Positions 29,780 to 40,234 of a stretch of 64,000 bases of DNA are shown here, piece after piece (position 1 is the first letter of the stretch; every line of letters begins with the position of its first letter). Source of the stretch: an uncultured Patescibacteria group bacterium (GTDB lineage Bacteria; Patescibacteriota; JACMRA01); assembly GCA_938041505.1 (NCBI GenBank), contig CALITC010000004.1:1-64000 (forward strand), given 5' to 3'. The position numbers and the translations under genes are program-made. The notes below the pieces were generated by a model, which was not told where the DNA came from, searched no databases, and saw nothing but the letters and a program-made list of their open reading frames with translations.

Positions 29780-31738
29780 CTACAGCACGTTCTTGCGGTT
29801 AACTTCAACAACTTTCAATTTGATTCCAGTAGCTTGAAAATGAAATTGATCTTTGATTTTGTTTTCTAAGAAACGAAGATATGACCAGTGCAAAGTAGTT
29901 TTATCTTTAACCAGCAGTTCGAAAGTTGGTGGTTTGGTATCTGTATAAACCAAGTCATAGATGATTGGTCGCTTTTTGGTACGGAGTTTCTTAGGTGGTT
30001 TTTGCTTCATTAAGTAATTGAACAATCTACGAACTTCAGCTCTAGTTATCAAACGCTGTCGATTGTGCAAAGATAAATCAATCGACTTCCAGATTTTATC
30101 CAAACCTATTTTTTCTTTGGCAGACACCCAGACAAATGTATCCACCTTAAGGAAAGTAAACTTATGAGTAAAGCTACGCATAAAAGCAGTCTTGTCTTCG
30201 TCATCAAGTAGATCAGCTTTATTCACTATTACTACCAGACCATTGCGACTTTGGCGAGCAATCCCTGCTACCACCTGGTCTTGATGGGTAAGGGGCTGCG
30301 ATCCATCTACAATTAGACAAATCACATCGGCTTCGTAGGCAGCTTCCACAGTACGGTTGGTCGCAAAAGTTTCCGCTCCAAACGTACGCTGACCAGGTTT
30401 GCGAATACCGGTAGTATCTAGCAAAATATAGTTCTTATGCCTATGTTGAGTTTCTCCTGTTTTGGGATTGGTATAGAGAACATCACGCTCTAGTAAGTAA
30501 TCGTTGATACTTAGTGTAGTCCCGGCAATATCAGTGACAATTTGCAAATCTTGAGTACTTAGAGCATTAAACAAGCTGCTTTTACCCACATTTGGTTTAC
30601 CAAGCAGAATAATCTTGGGAACCTGAGGAATACGCTCCTCAAAACCGTATTCCATGGCCTCAATGCGATCAGGCAAATAACTCAGACCAAAATCACTATT
30701 GTGCAAAACAGTCCACATTCCAAGCTTGGTTCCAACGTCAATGTTTTCTGGTAAATCATCTACATACAGTGCCTTAGCAAAATCCAAGTCATATTTTTCC
30801 TTCAAAAGTTCATAGATTTTCTCATCGGGTTTGGAATATCCACATTGGCTACTGGTAATCCCTCCAGAAAACAGCTCCGTAACAGCATCCAGGACTTCGA
30901 CACTATCTATCGAATCAGCCTGTGTGTTGGAAATATAGTAGAGCTTTTTCCCAGAATCAACGATGGACTGGAGAACTTCCGCAGATCCAGCGATGAGCTC
31001 GCCTTGAGAATTAACCAACACCCCATAAACATCAACAACCACTGTATCAATTTCGTTGATAGCTGTTCTTGTCGAGTATGATTCAAATAGTGCAGGTTTA
31101 CCACTCTCATCAGTTTCGCGCACAACGGCATAACCGCCTTCTTGACTGCGCACTACCTTTCCCGACTTTGATCTTGTTCGTTTTTGTCTTTTTGTAGATT
31201 CATAATCGTTATTCGTATTTTTAGTAAAACCAAGCTCTTCGCACTTTGTCACCATTGCATCGAGCAACTCATTGAGTCCATATCCATTGGCAGCGCTTGT
31301 GTTAATAAACTCAAACCCACCAAGGCGAGCATATTGATCTATACTATTCTCCTTGTTGGGATCGTCTACCTTGTTAATAACCAGCATATATGGCTTACCT
31401 AATTTCCACACTCTTGACAATATGCTATCAGTAATAGTCTCTGGATTTTGCTTACGGTCGATAACCCAAATTAAAAAATCGGCCTTAGAAAGTGCCGCCC
31501 AACTCTTAACTTGAATTTCTTTCTCAATCTTAGCGTCAGCATCCGGAACCAGCCCACCAGTATCTACCAATTGCATCTCCATACCCTCCCAGTTGACTTC
31601 GGCAAAATTAAGATCTCGGGTGGTGTGCGCTTCTCTAGCTACAATCGCCTTCTTGGTAGAAGTAAGCCTATTAAGCAAAGTGCTCTTCCCAGAATTAGGA
31701 AGTCCAAAGAGCGCAATCAGCGGGAGTTTTTTAGGCAT
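29780..31738 (-). CDS. der: GTPase Der/EngA with inserted HAD-like domain
   Basis: G domain 1 GLPNSGKSTLLNRL; HAD-like VVVDVYGVLVNS...YYISNT...SKPDEKIYELL...ALYVDDLPENI; G domain 2 GKPNVGKSSLFNAL; KH-like C-terminus. Confidence 0.93.
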   Translation of the reverse strand: MPKKLPLIALFGLPNSGKSTLLNRLTSTKKAIVAREAHTTRDLNFAEVNWEGMEMQLVDTGGLVPDADAKIEKEIQVKSWAALSKADFLIWVIDRKQNPETITDSILSRVWKLGKPYMLVINKVDDPNKENSIDQYARLGGFEFINTSAANGYGLNELLDAMVTKCEELGFTKNTNNDYESTKRQKRTRSKSGKVVRSQEGGYAVVRETDESGKPALFESYSTRTAINEIDTVVVDVYGVLVNSQGELIAGSAEVLQSIVDSGKKLYYISNTQADSIDSVEVLDAVTELFSGGITSSQCGYSKPDEKIYELLKEKYDLDFAKALYVDDLPENIDVGTKLGMWTVLHNSDFGLSYLPDRIEAMEYGFEERIPQVPKIILLGKPNVGKSSLFNALSTQDLQIVTDIAGTTLSINDYLLERDVLYTNPKTGETQHRHKNYILLDTTGIRKPGQRTFGAETFATNRTVEAAYEADVICLIVDGSQPLTHQDQVVAGIARQSRNGLVVIVNKADLLDDEDKTAFMRSFTHKFTFLKVDTFVWVSAKEKIGLDKIWKSIDLSLHNRQRLITRAEVRRLFNYLMKQKPPKKLRTKKRPIIYDLVYTDTKPPTFELLVKDKTTLHWSYLRFLENKIKDQFHFQATGIKLKVVEVNRKNVL

Positions 31739-31778
31739 ATATAAGCACTATAATCGCAGATAAACCAGCATTTGTCAA

Positions 31779-31812
31779 CAAAAAACCAGTTCCTTTATAT
31801 TAAAAAACTGGC
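31779..31812 (-). terminator. Rho-independent terminator
   Basis: Minus strand CCAGTT...AACTGG then TTTTTTG. Confidence 0.6.
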
Positions 31813-31953
31813 ATTAGATTAACAGCTTAATTAAAAGCTTTTATAAGAATAAATCAAACAATAGCTAATAAGATACGATCTTTTAGCATAAAATACTCTA
31901 CTCAAGCTTGCTAAAAAATCAAAACCAACCTTTTCAATTGATCCATATAGATA

Positions 31954-33220
31954 CTACAAATCAAAAAGTTCACCAAGTACAGAATTTATACGCTCTTTTA
32001 CTACATCAAAAGATATGTCTTTGTGATTATCACTGACCAAAGTTTTGTCTTTGTATTCTTCACCACTATACCATTCTCTTATACAAGGTATCATTTTCTT
32101 ACCTCGTATAACAGCCCTACAAGACCATTCATCAAAGGTTTCTTGAGATACTCTTAAGGTTTGTTCTACCCAGTCAAATGCGCAAACCATTTGACGTTTA
32201 CCTAATAACTTATTATCAAACCTAAAATATACGGAAAAACCACTACAACTATAACCTTCGTAATCCGAATATGCCAAAACTCCCTTTCTTTCAAAGTCTA
32301 ATATGTATTCTCCATTCCTAAGAGTAAATTTGCGGTAATGTTCATAATAATCTGTACTATCTCGATGAGAAAACAATCTTGACCAAAGTCCTTCAAAAAA
32401 ACTTTTGTGAGTATAGAAAGCTAATATTTGTGGACTAATTGTGATATTATTATTCGTATTAGCTACAAGGGCACCGTTCAAATCTTGCACATGAAGTTGC
32501 ACAGCCTCCAAACTCTTTAGCTCAGACTTCAAAGTGATCAGTTCCATCTCAAGCTTAGCTCTAAACTCTTCAAGGGCAAGAGAACTCAAGTCTTTAACGA
32601 GTAAGCCCATGTCATGCAGACAAGCCTTCATCTTATTAAGCTGACCTTTGATCGATATTGGATCATCAAGACAACAATGGTTTCTTAACTGGATTAATTC
32701 TGCAAAAGCAGTGTAGACGCTTTTTTTTGAGCCAACAATTGCACTATGCAAGAAAATCATTGCATCAAGATCATATTTTTCATAATAAGAAGTTAACTGT
32801 ATCATATACTCAGGATCTAGGTCATTGTTAAGATCAGGGTATACTTTGAGAGAAAGCTCTCTATACAATAGCTTCAATCGCTCGGAGCCTTCTTTGCTTA
32901 ATTGCAAAACCTCCAATATCTTCAGTATCAACAAGTTCTGCTTTTGGTGTATATCGAGTCTGTATTGAAGCAAATATCTTTTGGCTAAAACGAGCCCCTT
33001 CAACATTAACTTGATTTATAATCTGTAGGTATTTTTTGGGATTAGCTATCTCTTGATCATACACAGTTGACTTCCATGTAAGAAGCTCATCTACTTGAGA
33101 TTTTGAATACCCTCTCCACAATAGCTGACCATACAATAGATTAATATATTTCTGTACCTCAAGAATTTCTTTATTCAAATGAAAAACTTCATTGTTTAAC
33201 ACAAGAGCAGTTGAACTCAT
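31954..33220 (-). pseudogene. J-domain-like protein split over two overlapping frames (33220-32861 and 33006-31954)
   Basis: Downstream frame has LLYRELSLKVYPDLNNDLDPEYMIQLTSYYEKYDLDAM; upstream frame carries the N-terminus; 146-nt overlap, +1 offset. Confidence 0.5.
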
Positions 33221-33323
33221 TTATTATCTCCTAAATTTGATTATAATGTAACTCCACACATAGTAATTACCATATAATTATATATATGTCAAAAGTACTA
33301 TTCTATATTTTCTACAGTTCTTG

Positions 33324-35132
33324 TTAGAAATACCCTCTCCAAGATATTAGTGCAGACTCGGTGGCGCTACCAAAATATCCAGTATTCCCACCAGCCCAAT
33401 TAAATGTCCCGGCGCTACGCATACATGCCTGTAATTGCCTCACTCTTTCACTGACTTCACCAGTAACCCATTCTTGTTCTTTCAGACTACTGCATTCGAA
33501 GATAGGAGCTGTGTTTCCTCGCCAGTTATTCAAAGCTTCATTGGTCACCGGACCAAAGTAATTAGTGATATACGGCCAAGTAAAGAATCCTCTATCTTTC
33601 ATGCACTGCTGCAACTCTCGTACTTCATTATTGACCGCACCAAATTCCCATGATTGATCACGCAACTGGTCACAACGATCTACTGGCTTCGGATTAAGCG
33701 CAGCACTCCAACGCGTCAAAGCATCCAGCGTTACCGGGCCAAAATACCCTGTATCACCATAAGGCCATGCAAAGAAACCTCGCTCGCGCATGCAAGACTG
33801 CAACTCTCTAACCTCACCGCTAACATCACCAATCTGCCAAGATTTCACTCGCAATTCTTCACATCGATCAATAGATTCTGGTGCTGGAGCAACCTCAGTT
33901 GCCACCTCTCCCGACTTGCTTGCACGGTAATCTTGGAGGGCTTTTTCTGTGATCGGACCAAAATATCCAGTAGAAGTACTATAATTAAACACACCTTCTT
34001 CTCTTAAGCATTCCTGCAACTTTACAACTTCATCGCCATTTTGACCAATCGTCCAATTCAAATCATACAAATCATCACAAGTAGTTACTTCTGGTGATGG
34101 CTCAGGAGCGGTCTCAGGAGCAGGCTTAACTCCAGCTACTTGGTCTGCACGATAATTCTGCAGAGCATTATCAGTAATAGTTCCATAATATCCTGTAATA
34201 AATAAGTAAGTGTAATAACCCTCTTGTCTTAAGTATTGCTGAATAAGTTCAACCTCATCACTTTGGTCACCAATTTTAAAATCTTTGTTAAGAATATCCT
34301 TAACTTGCTCAAAAGAAACAGTATGCTCTATATCATCTGGATCTATGTCTTTTTCGTAGATATTCACTCGATCAATTTCTTGAGCATCGTAAGTCTGACT
34401 ACTTGTACCCCAACCATTGGCGGTAATAATCTTCCAGAGGTTATAGTTACCCCAGTAGACGTGAGGTGTATAATTATATACAGAAGCTGTTGCCTCATTG
34501 GAAAGCAGTACACTGTACTCGTCTAAAGTAGATATTGTGTTATTAACCTTATACGGAGTGTTAGAGTTGCTATTTCCAGCTCGATTAAAATTATATTGAA
34601 GTTGATAGCTAGACCAGTTCAACTGATTTGCAAGACCAAAATACTGCGTATCGCACTCAGCAAAGTCTGGACATCCATACCCCATTGCCGTTCTAATTCT
34701 CCGCTCTGGATCATTTGCCGTATCGTAATCGGATCGAGATAAAAGAGATTGTTCTTTTTCCAAAAAAGCCAAAAGCATACCCGGATTCAGCCTTGGTGTC
34801 ACCCCATATTTGGAACTGGTGACACCTTGCGAAGCATTCCAAATCCAATAACTTGCAGATTTACCCTGATCTGAATAATCCTTAAGCGGTGAGTTAACCC
34901 GATCCAGATAGCTTTGAATAGAGCTCTGAGAATTAAAAACCCGAGTCGAAGAAAAAGTGCTATTATTAAGAACAAGTTCTTTGGAGAATATAGGAATGCC
35001 GTCATTAACCCCAAGAACACCAGCTTGAGATCCAGAAGTGCTTTGTTGCAATACCAGATACACACCACCTAGTACTACATTCATTAACACAAGTACTGCA
35101 CTTATAATTGATAATTTTTTGTATTTGAACAT
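33324..35132 (-). CDS. Secreted cell-wall protein: predicted muramidase/transglycosylase-like domain plus five peptidoglycan-binding-like repeats
   Basis: N-terminal TM; five repeats of WxxGxxxxEVxxLQxCMRxxGxFxWxxxTGYFGPxTxxAL. Confidence 0.75.
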   Translation of the reverse strand: MFKYKKLSIISAVLVLMNVVLGGVYLVLQQSTSGSQAGVLGVNDGIPIFSKELVLNNSTFSSTRVFNSQSSIQSYLDRVNSPLKDYSDQGKSASYWIWNASQGVTSSKYGVTPRLNPGMLLAFLEKEQSLLSRSDYDTANDPERRIRTAMGYGCPDFAECDTQYFGLANQLNWSSYQLQYNFNRAGNSNSNTPYKVNNTISTLDEYSVLLSNEATASVYNYTPHVYWGNYNLWKIITANGWGTSSQTYDAQEIDRVNIYEKDIDPDDIEHTVSFEQVKDILNKDFKIGDQSDEVELIQQYLRQEGYYTYLFITGYYGTITDNALQNYRADQVAGVKPAPETAPEPSPEVTTCDDLYDLNWTIGQNGDEVVKLQECLREEGVFNYSTSTGYFGPITEKALQDYRASKSGEVATEVAPAPESIDRCEELRVKSWQIGDVSGEVRELQSCMRERGFFAWPYGDTGYFGPVTLDALTRWSAALNPKPVDRCDQLRDQSWEFGAVNNEVRELQQCMKDRGFFTWPYITNYFGPVTNEALNNWRGNTAPIFECSSLKEQEWVTGEVSERVRQLQACMRSAGTFNWAGGNTGYFGSATESALISWRGYF

Positions 35133-35443
35133 TTTGTTTTTGTTATGTCTTTATTGACTATACAATAATTATATCACACATAATAATATACAGCAAGGAT
35201 TTTTTGACATTTTTCCATATATAAGTGATTTTTTAGATATATTCACTCGATTATTTGAGTCTTTAATAGATTATTGACGATTACGCTTTCAAATTCAGAA
35301 AGACGACCAACTAAAAGCCTGTATTTACAGTTCGTATTACTTGGATATTTGGCATCACATAAAATTATCGTATATACACAATATACTCTTATGAATAAAA
35401 AGTTAGAAAACAGTGTTTTGCTGAATCTAAAAACATAAACTAT

Positions 35444-37216
35444 ATGTCTTATCATATAAGCCCATCAAATATAAAAGAAAAAATAGCCGAAACAACGCTA
35501 CAAAAAGAACTCTTGGATAATTTTTTTAAACTCCGGAGAGTCGACCTAGGCCAATACAAAACATTTTACGAAAAAACTATATATGAGCAAGACCTGCTTC
35601 AGGAAATAACATGGACTACACCCGAAGGAGAAAAGCTAACCCAACCTGGATACAAAATTTTTAACAGAAAAGCTCTTTTTCAGTTCATTAGAGAGAAAAT
35701 AATAGACACAGCAACCAACCGAATCATCGACAACCAAGCCAAGTTTGTATTCGTAGATATCAAAAATTTTAGAGCCACGAACATACCCGATAATAATGGT
35801 ATTTTGGGCGGAGATTATATCTTAAAAGAAGTGGTAACAAGGCTGATGAAAATTACTAAAAATTTTAAAGATAAGAACAACAGCGAAGATCAAGAGCAAG
35901 TGCGATTTGGAAGATATGGTGGTGACGAATTTCTGTTTTTCTTTAGCGGTTCAATAACTGATGACGCCATTAAAGAGTTCTTTGAAGCTATTATTCATGA
36001 ACTCAACTCCATCCAAGCGTATTTTAATTTTAGAGGTAAAATTATCAAGCAAAATATACAATTGAAAAATAATTTAAATATAATATCTGTTCCCGAGAAG
36101 ATTGAAAATGAAAAAATATTTATTCACTATCTTTATAGAAACATATTACTTGATCGCAGAGAAATAGATCTTACTAAACAAAATATAACCGACACCTCTT
36201 ATAAACACTTCCACCGCCTTTCAAAACAAGAGATTCTAACCAGGCTTCACGATCACAGTGATCAGTTGAGTCAACTAGTGACAATTGCTGAGACCATTGA
36301 CACTATTGAGCACAAACCACAATACATAAATAAATTTATCACCTACTACAACCACATGGTAGAAGATCCTCTATTTGAGAGGGTGGTACTCCAATACAAT
36401 GAATTTATAGAACAATTAAGCTCTCAACCTTTGAGTCATATTTTAGTTTTTGACCTAAAATTCATCAAGGAGCTTAACGATAATTACGGTATCGCTATGG
36501 GTGATAAGTTCATTCAACAAGTATTGCTACAAATCATGGATAAATTTGACCCCAGCGACAGAGAAGAGATTCTAGTAGGTCGAAGAGGTGGCACATTTAT
36601 AATTGGTATAAAAAGCCTCAAAAACTTTCAGCTAAAATCAATATTATTCATTCACCAGTTTGTGAAAAAACCATATATAGAGGTAACTGTAGCCGCTAGT
36701 AAAAAAGTAAATATTCCGATCGGATTTGCTAAGCTACGCCTTTCTCCAAACAATAGACGTCTTTATCAAGATGCTTTCAAAAACAAGAATTATGAAAAAA
36801 GCCTAGAGCACACCAAAAAACTTTGTGCTTATACTATGAGTATAGCGGAACTAAAGTGGTATCAAGAATTAGGTAAAATTATCCAACTCAAACCTAAAAT
36901 TTTTAGCCAGATAATTCAGCGTATAAGTTACCTCCAAAATAACTCAGTATCTCCTTCACCCGAACAGATAAATAAAATTAGTTTAGAAATACTAACCACT
37001 CTTTTCTTTAGTGGAAGCAGACTTATATCTTCTTCACAACCAATAGCTGAGAGATATCTCAATAGATTAGAGAATCTTATGAAAATCTCAATAAACCCTT
37101 TATCAAAAGGTCAAAAAACAATTCTCAACCGAACTTATAATATATTATACAATGAGCCATCAAGCAACATTTCCGCCGTTAATATTAAAACGAAACCCTC
37201 TAGTCCTAGCTTATAG
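35444..37216 (+). CDS. Tandem GGDEF-domain protein (first intact, second degenerate)
   Basis: FGRYGGDEFLFFF; second domain VGRRGGTFIIGI. Confidence 0.8.
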   Translation: MSYHISPSNIKEKIAETTLQKELLDNFFKLRRVDLGQYKTFYEKTIYEQDLLQEITWTTPEGEKLTQPGYKIFNRKALFQFIREKIIDTATNRIIDNQAKFVFVDIKNFRATNIPDNNGILGGDYILKEVVTRLMKITKNFKDKNNSEDQEQVRFGRYGGDEFLFFFSGSITDDAIKEFFEAIIHELNSIQAYFNFRGKIIKQNIQLKNNLNIISVPEKIENEKIFIHYLYRNILLDRREIDLTKQNITDTSYKHFHRLSKQEILTRLHDHSDQLSQLVTIAETIDTIEHKPQYINKFITYYNHMVEDPLFERVVLQYNEFIEQLSSQPLSHILVFDLKFIKELNDNYGIAMGDKFIQQVLLQIMDKFDPSDREEILVGRRGGTFIIGIKSLKNFQLKSILFIHQFVKKPYIEVTVAASKKVNIPIGFAKLRLSPNNRRLYQDAFKNKNYEKSLEHTKKLCAYTMSIAELKWYQELGKIIQLKPKIFSQIIQRISYLQNNSVSPSPEQINKISLEILTTLFFSGSRLISSSQPIAERYLNRLENLMKISINPLSKGQKTILNRTYNILYNEPSSNISAVNIKTKPSSPSL

Positions 37217-37273
37217 AGTGTTGACAATTTTCAAATTCCCATCAATTATAGCAGGCGAACACCAACCAATAAC

Positions 37274-37349
37274 GCCAATATAGCTCAGTTGGTAGAGCGC
37301 AGCCATGGTAAGGCTGAGGTCACCAGTTCAATTCTGGTTATTGGCTCCA
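37274..37349 (+). tRNA. tRNA-Thr(GGT)
   Basis: GCCAATA/TATTGGC acceptor, anticodon loop ATGGTAA, CCA encoded. Confidence 0.95.
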
Positions 37350-37490
37350 GAAAAAATCGCCGAGAAGGCAGTTAAGTTTCTTTATAAAATTACTCACCAA
37401 ATAGTGTTTGATGTTATAAATAAATATAATCTTCTCTCTCAAGAACGTATAAACTTGATATTTTCAAGAAAATAGTACATAATTATATTC

Positions 37491-38621
37491 ATGAATATAA
37501 CTGTACTCTTATTGGGCATTACTGGAGATCTAGCAAAAAGAAAAATAATCCCAGCAATCGCACAATTTTCCAAACAGTCTTCTCATCAAATTAATCTTAT
37601 CGGCTATTCTAGATCAGTTGCAGATGGAGAAGATATACAAAGAATTATTGACGAACACGATGGCAAAGTAAACCTCTCTTTTGTCCAGGGAAGCTATGAC
37701 GACACTTCAAAATTTGAAAAGATAATCGAGGCTACCACTCAAGGAGATGATCGATTAATTGCCTACCTTGCCGTCCCACCAAAAGTAATTGCGCCGTTTA
37801 TAAAAAACGTTTGCCCCTTGAGACCTCATAACATCGATGTGGTTATAGAAAAGCCATTTGGAGAAAATCTTGAACAAGCTAAGGAAATCATCGCGGCGGC
37901 AAAAGGCTGTGTTCTAACTGATTGTATTTTCTTTTTCGATCATTACAAATTTAAGTCTTCCACTTTTTTAAGTAAAACACAGTCCGAAGAGCTAGTTAAC
38001 TTTGCCGGTGTCAGGCCATATAAAATCACTGTTCACGCTCTAGAATCACTCGGTGTTAGTGGAAGAGCTGGGTACTATGATTCTGTAGGAGCCCTCAAAG
38101 ATATGTGGCAACATCTGCAATCAATGGTGGAAATATACAAAGAGACATTCGGTATTAAACTCGATTGGAATACCTTCAAAGTAAATCGTAAAATCCTAGG
38201 CCAATACGAAACATATAGAAGCGAGGTTAATGACAAATCCAATACAGATTCCTTCTTCCATGTTGAGGGTGATCTCGATGGTATCCATGTAGAATTTGAG
38301 AGCGGTAAGCAAATAGGATTTAAAGACACAGCAATCAAAGTTGAATTCGATGATAATGCAACTATCAATTGGAATTTAGATCCAGTAAAATACGTTGAGG
38401 TCACCAGTGGTATTCGTAAACTTAACGAAATTATGCTTGAAGAAAATAAGATTCTCGACCACGCAAGACTATTAACAAATCTTATCGATAAGGACTACAG
38501 TAGATTTATTAGCTACGAAGATGTACTTACTACGTGGCAAACTTACAACAAAGTTGCAGATTTTAAAAATGAATCAGAGCTTCTCATATACAAGAACGGT
38601 ACAAACCCTTTGGCTCAATAA
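37491..38621 (+). CDS. zwf: Short glucose-6-phosphate dehydrogenase-like protein
   Basis: LLGITGDLAKRKIIPAIAQ, VIEKPFGENLEQA, FFDHYKFKS, WQHLQSMVEI. Confidence 0.8.
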   Translation: MNITVLLLGITGDLAKRKIIPAIAQFSKQSSHQINLIGYSRSVADGEDIQRIIDEHDGKVNLSFVQGSYDDTSKFEKIIEATTQGDDRLIAYLAVPPKVIAPFIKNVCPLRPHNIDVVIEKPFGENLEQAKEIIAAAKGCVLTDCIFFFDHYKFKSSTFLSKTQSEELVNFAGVRPYKITVHALESLGVSGRAGYYDSVGALKDMWQHLQSMVEIYKETFGIKLDWNTFKVNRKILGQYETYRSEVNDKSNTDSFFHVEGDLDGIHVEFESGKQIGFKDTAIKVEFDDNATINWNLDPVKYVEVTSGIRKLNEIMLEENKILDHARLLTNLIDKDYSRFISYEDVLTTWQTYNKVADFKNESELLIYKNGTNPLAQ

Positions 38622-38683
38622 AAATACTACAGTGAATAAATTGACCTAAATGATTTAAAATTTTGAACACAAATGGTAAAAAA

Positions 38684-38706
38684 TTCACCCTTTCGGGTGT
38701 CTTTTT
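38684..38706. terminator. Rho-independent terminator between zwf-like gene and tRNA-Asn (bidirectional)
   Basis: CACCC-TTTC-GGGTG flanked by A-run and T-run. Confidence 0.65.
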
Positions 38707-38711
38707 CTTGG

Positions 38712-38786
38712 TGGCTCCGGAAGTAGGATTCGAACCTACGACCAATTGATTAACAGTCAACTGCTCTACCGCTGAGCTATTCCGGA
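38712..38786 (-). tRNA. tRNA-Asn(GTT)
   Basis: TCCGGAA/TTCCGGA acceptor, loop CTGTTAA, CCA encoded. Confidence 0.95.
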
Positions 38787-38964
38787 TTGTATATATCGAA
38801 AGTACTATTTCTTTTAGAATTTGTCAAGACTAAAGAAAGTTAATCAAGCAAATAAAGAAGATACATGATCATTAAAAATCAAAACTCAGCGAATTGTAAG
38901 TCCTTTACAAAAACTACTTTGATTAACATTGACCAAAAACTTAGAGTATAGAATTCTAACACTC

Positions 38965-39564
38965 ATGAGCAAAGCAAAATATATAATTATTGATACTGAG
39001 ACAACCGGTCTTTGGACTAACCACAACGGCCTTATGGAGTTTGCAGCTGCAATCCTAGATGAAAAACTAACAATTCTAGAAACTATCGAATTCGACATCA
39101 AGCCTCCTGAAGACAGAAAAGTCGAGCAAGTGTCTTTGAAAATGACTGGTTTTACAAAAAAACGAATCAGTGAAGGCCTCCCTTATGCAGATGCAGCTGA
39201 CAAAATTCACAAATTTATATCTCAGCATTTTTTAACAAGTAAACCAACTTTTATCGGTCAGTTTTACCCATTCGACTATGCATTTGTTGTAGATCTTTTC
39301 ACCTCGACTAACCGCGTTGATAAATTAGAAAGCTTCATGTCAAATCAGTTTATAGACACCAAATCATTCGTCATCATGGCTAATTTAAGAAGTGAATTAA
39401 AAAACGAACAGCGCCCATTCCCCTGCACTTCGTTATCAAGTCGAGGCGGTCTAAAAGAGAAGTTTGGAATAAGCTCAACCGACTACGAGGCACACACAGC
39501 TCTCGGAGATGTCTTGGCCACCCATGCCGTGTTACTTCAACTCACCCAATTTAAGAATATCTGA
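38965..39564 (+). CDS. DnaQ-like 3'-5' exonuclease
   Basis: YIIIDTETTGLW, PFDYAFVVDLF, HTALGDVLAT. Confidence 0.85.
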   Translation: MSKAKYIIIDTETTGLWTNHNGLMEFAAAILDEKLTILETIEFDIKPPEDRKVEQVSLKMTGFTKKRISEGLPYADAADKIHKFISQHFLTSKPTFIGQFYPFDYAFVVDLFTSTNRVDKLESFMSNQFIDTKSFVIMANLRSELKNEQRPFPCTSLSSRGGLKEKFGISSTDYEAHTALGDVLATHAVLLQLTQFKNI

Positions 39565-40131
39565 CGGTTCAAGCAAAAGCTGAATATTAGAATTAAAATC
39601 TTCGATAGTCTCTCTGGAGTTAAATCCCCAGGTATCAAGCCATATCTGATGAGGTTCTAAATATGAGACAACCTCTTTATAGTCCCCCAAAGTATCTGAA
39701 ACAAAAACTATATCATCTTTTGATACCCCATCTTTGAAAACAATATCCTGCAATGCTTTTACTTTGGTTCTACACGTATCATACCCATAAATTTGAGTAA
39801 ATTCATGAACGTTATCGGCAAGTAAGTCAGTGCAAATTCTTGAGTGGTTTCGACTAATGATGTATTTTGACCCCGGTAATTGATGTATATTTTTCAACAC
39901 GTCTTCGAACAGGAGATCTTCTTGGTTTAATAGGTATTTCTCAAAACGCTGCATATAAAAATTTTTGACAAACATCTTGATAATTGACTGCTTTCCGTTA
40001 TTCAAACTATGCTCTCGCATATAAAGGCGAGCTTTCTGAGGAGAAATTTTCATAAACTTACTCAAGAATGTTGCATAAGCTTCAAAGGTATCTCCAATCA
40101 CCCCATCAAAATCAAAAACAAAGGTCTTCAT
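39532..40131 (-). CDS. HAD-superfamily hydrolase
   Basis: VFDFDGVIGDTFEAY, SRNHS, VFVSDTLGDY; promoter TTGATA-17-TATACT upstream. Confidence 0.85.
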   Translation of the reverse strand: MKTFVFDFDGVIGDTFEAYATFLSKFMKISPQKARLYMREHSLNNGKQSIIKMFVKNFYMQRFEKYLLNQEDLLFEDVLKNIHQLPGSKYIISRNHSRICTDLLADNVHEFTQIYGYDTCRTKVKALQDIVFKDGVSKDDIVFVSDTLGDYKEVVSYLEPHQIWLDTWGFNSRETIEDFNSNIQLLLEPSDILKLGELK

Positions 40132-40234
40132 ATATTAAGTATATCAACAATACCATTTTTTATCAAGTACATAAGGAGTTCTCTTCCAGTAAAAACAAAG
40201 AAAGAGAGTAAAAAAGCGAAATATCACCTCTATT

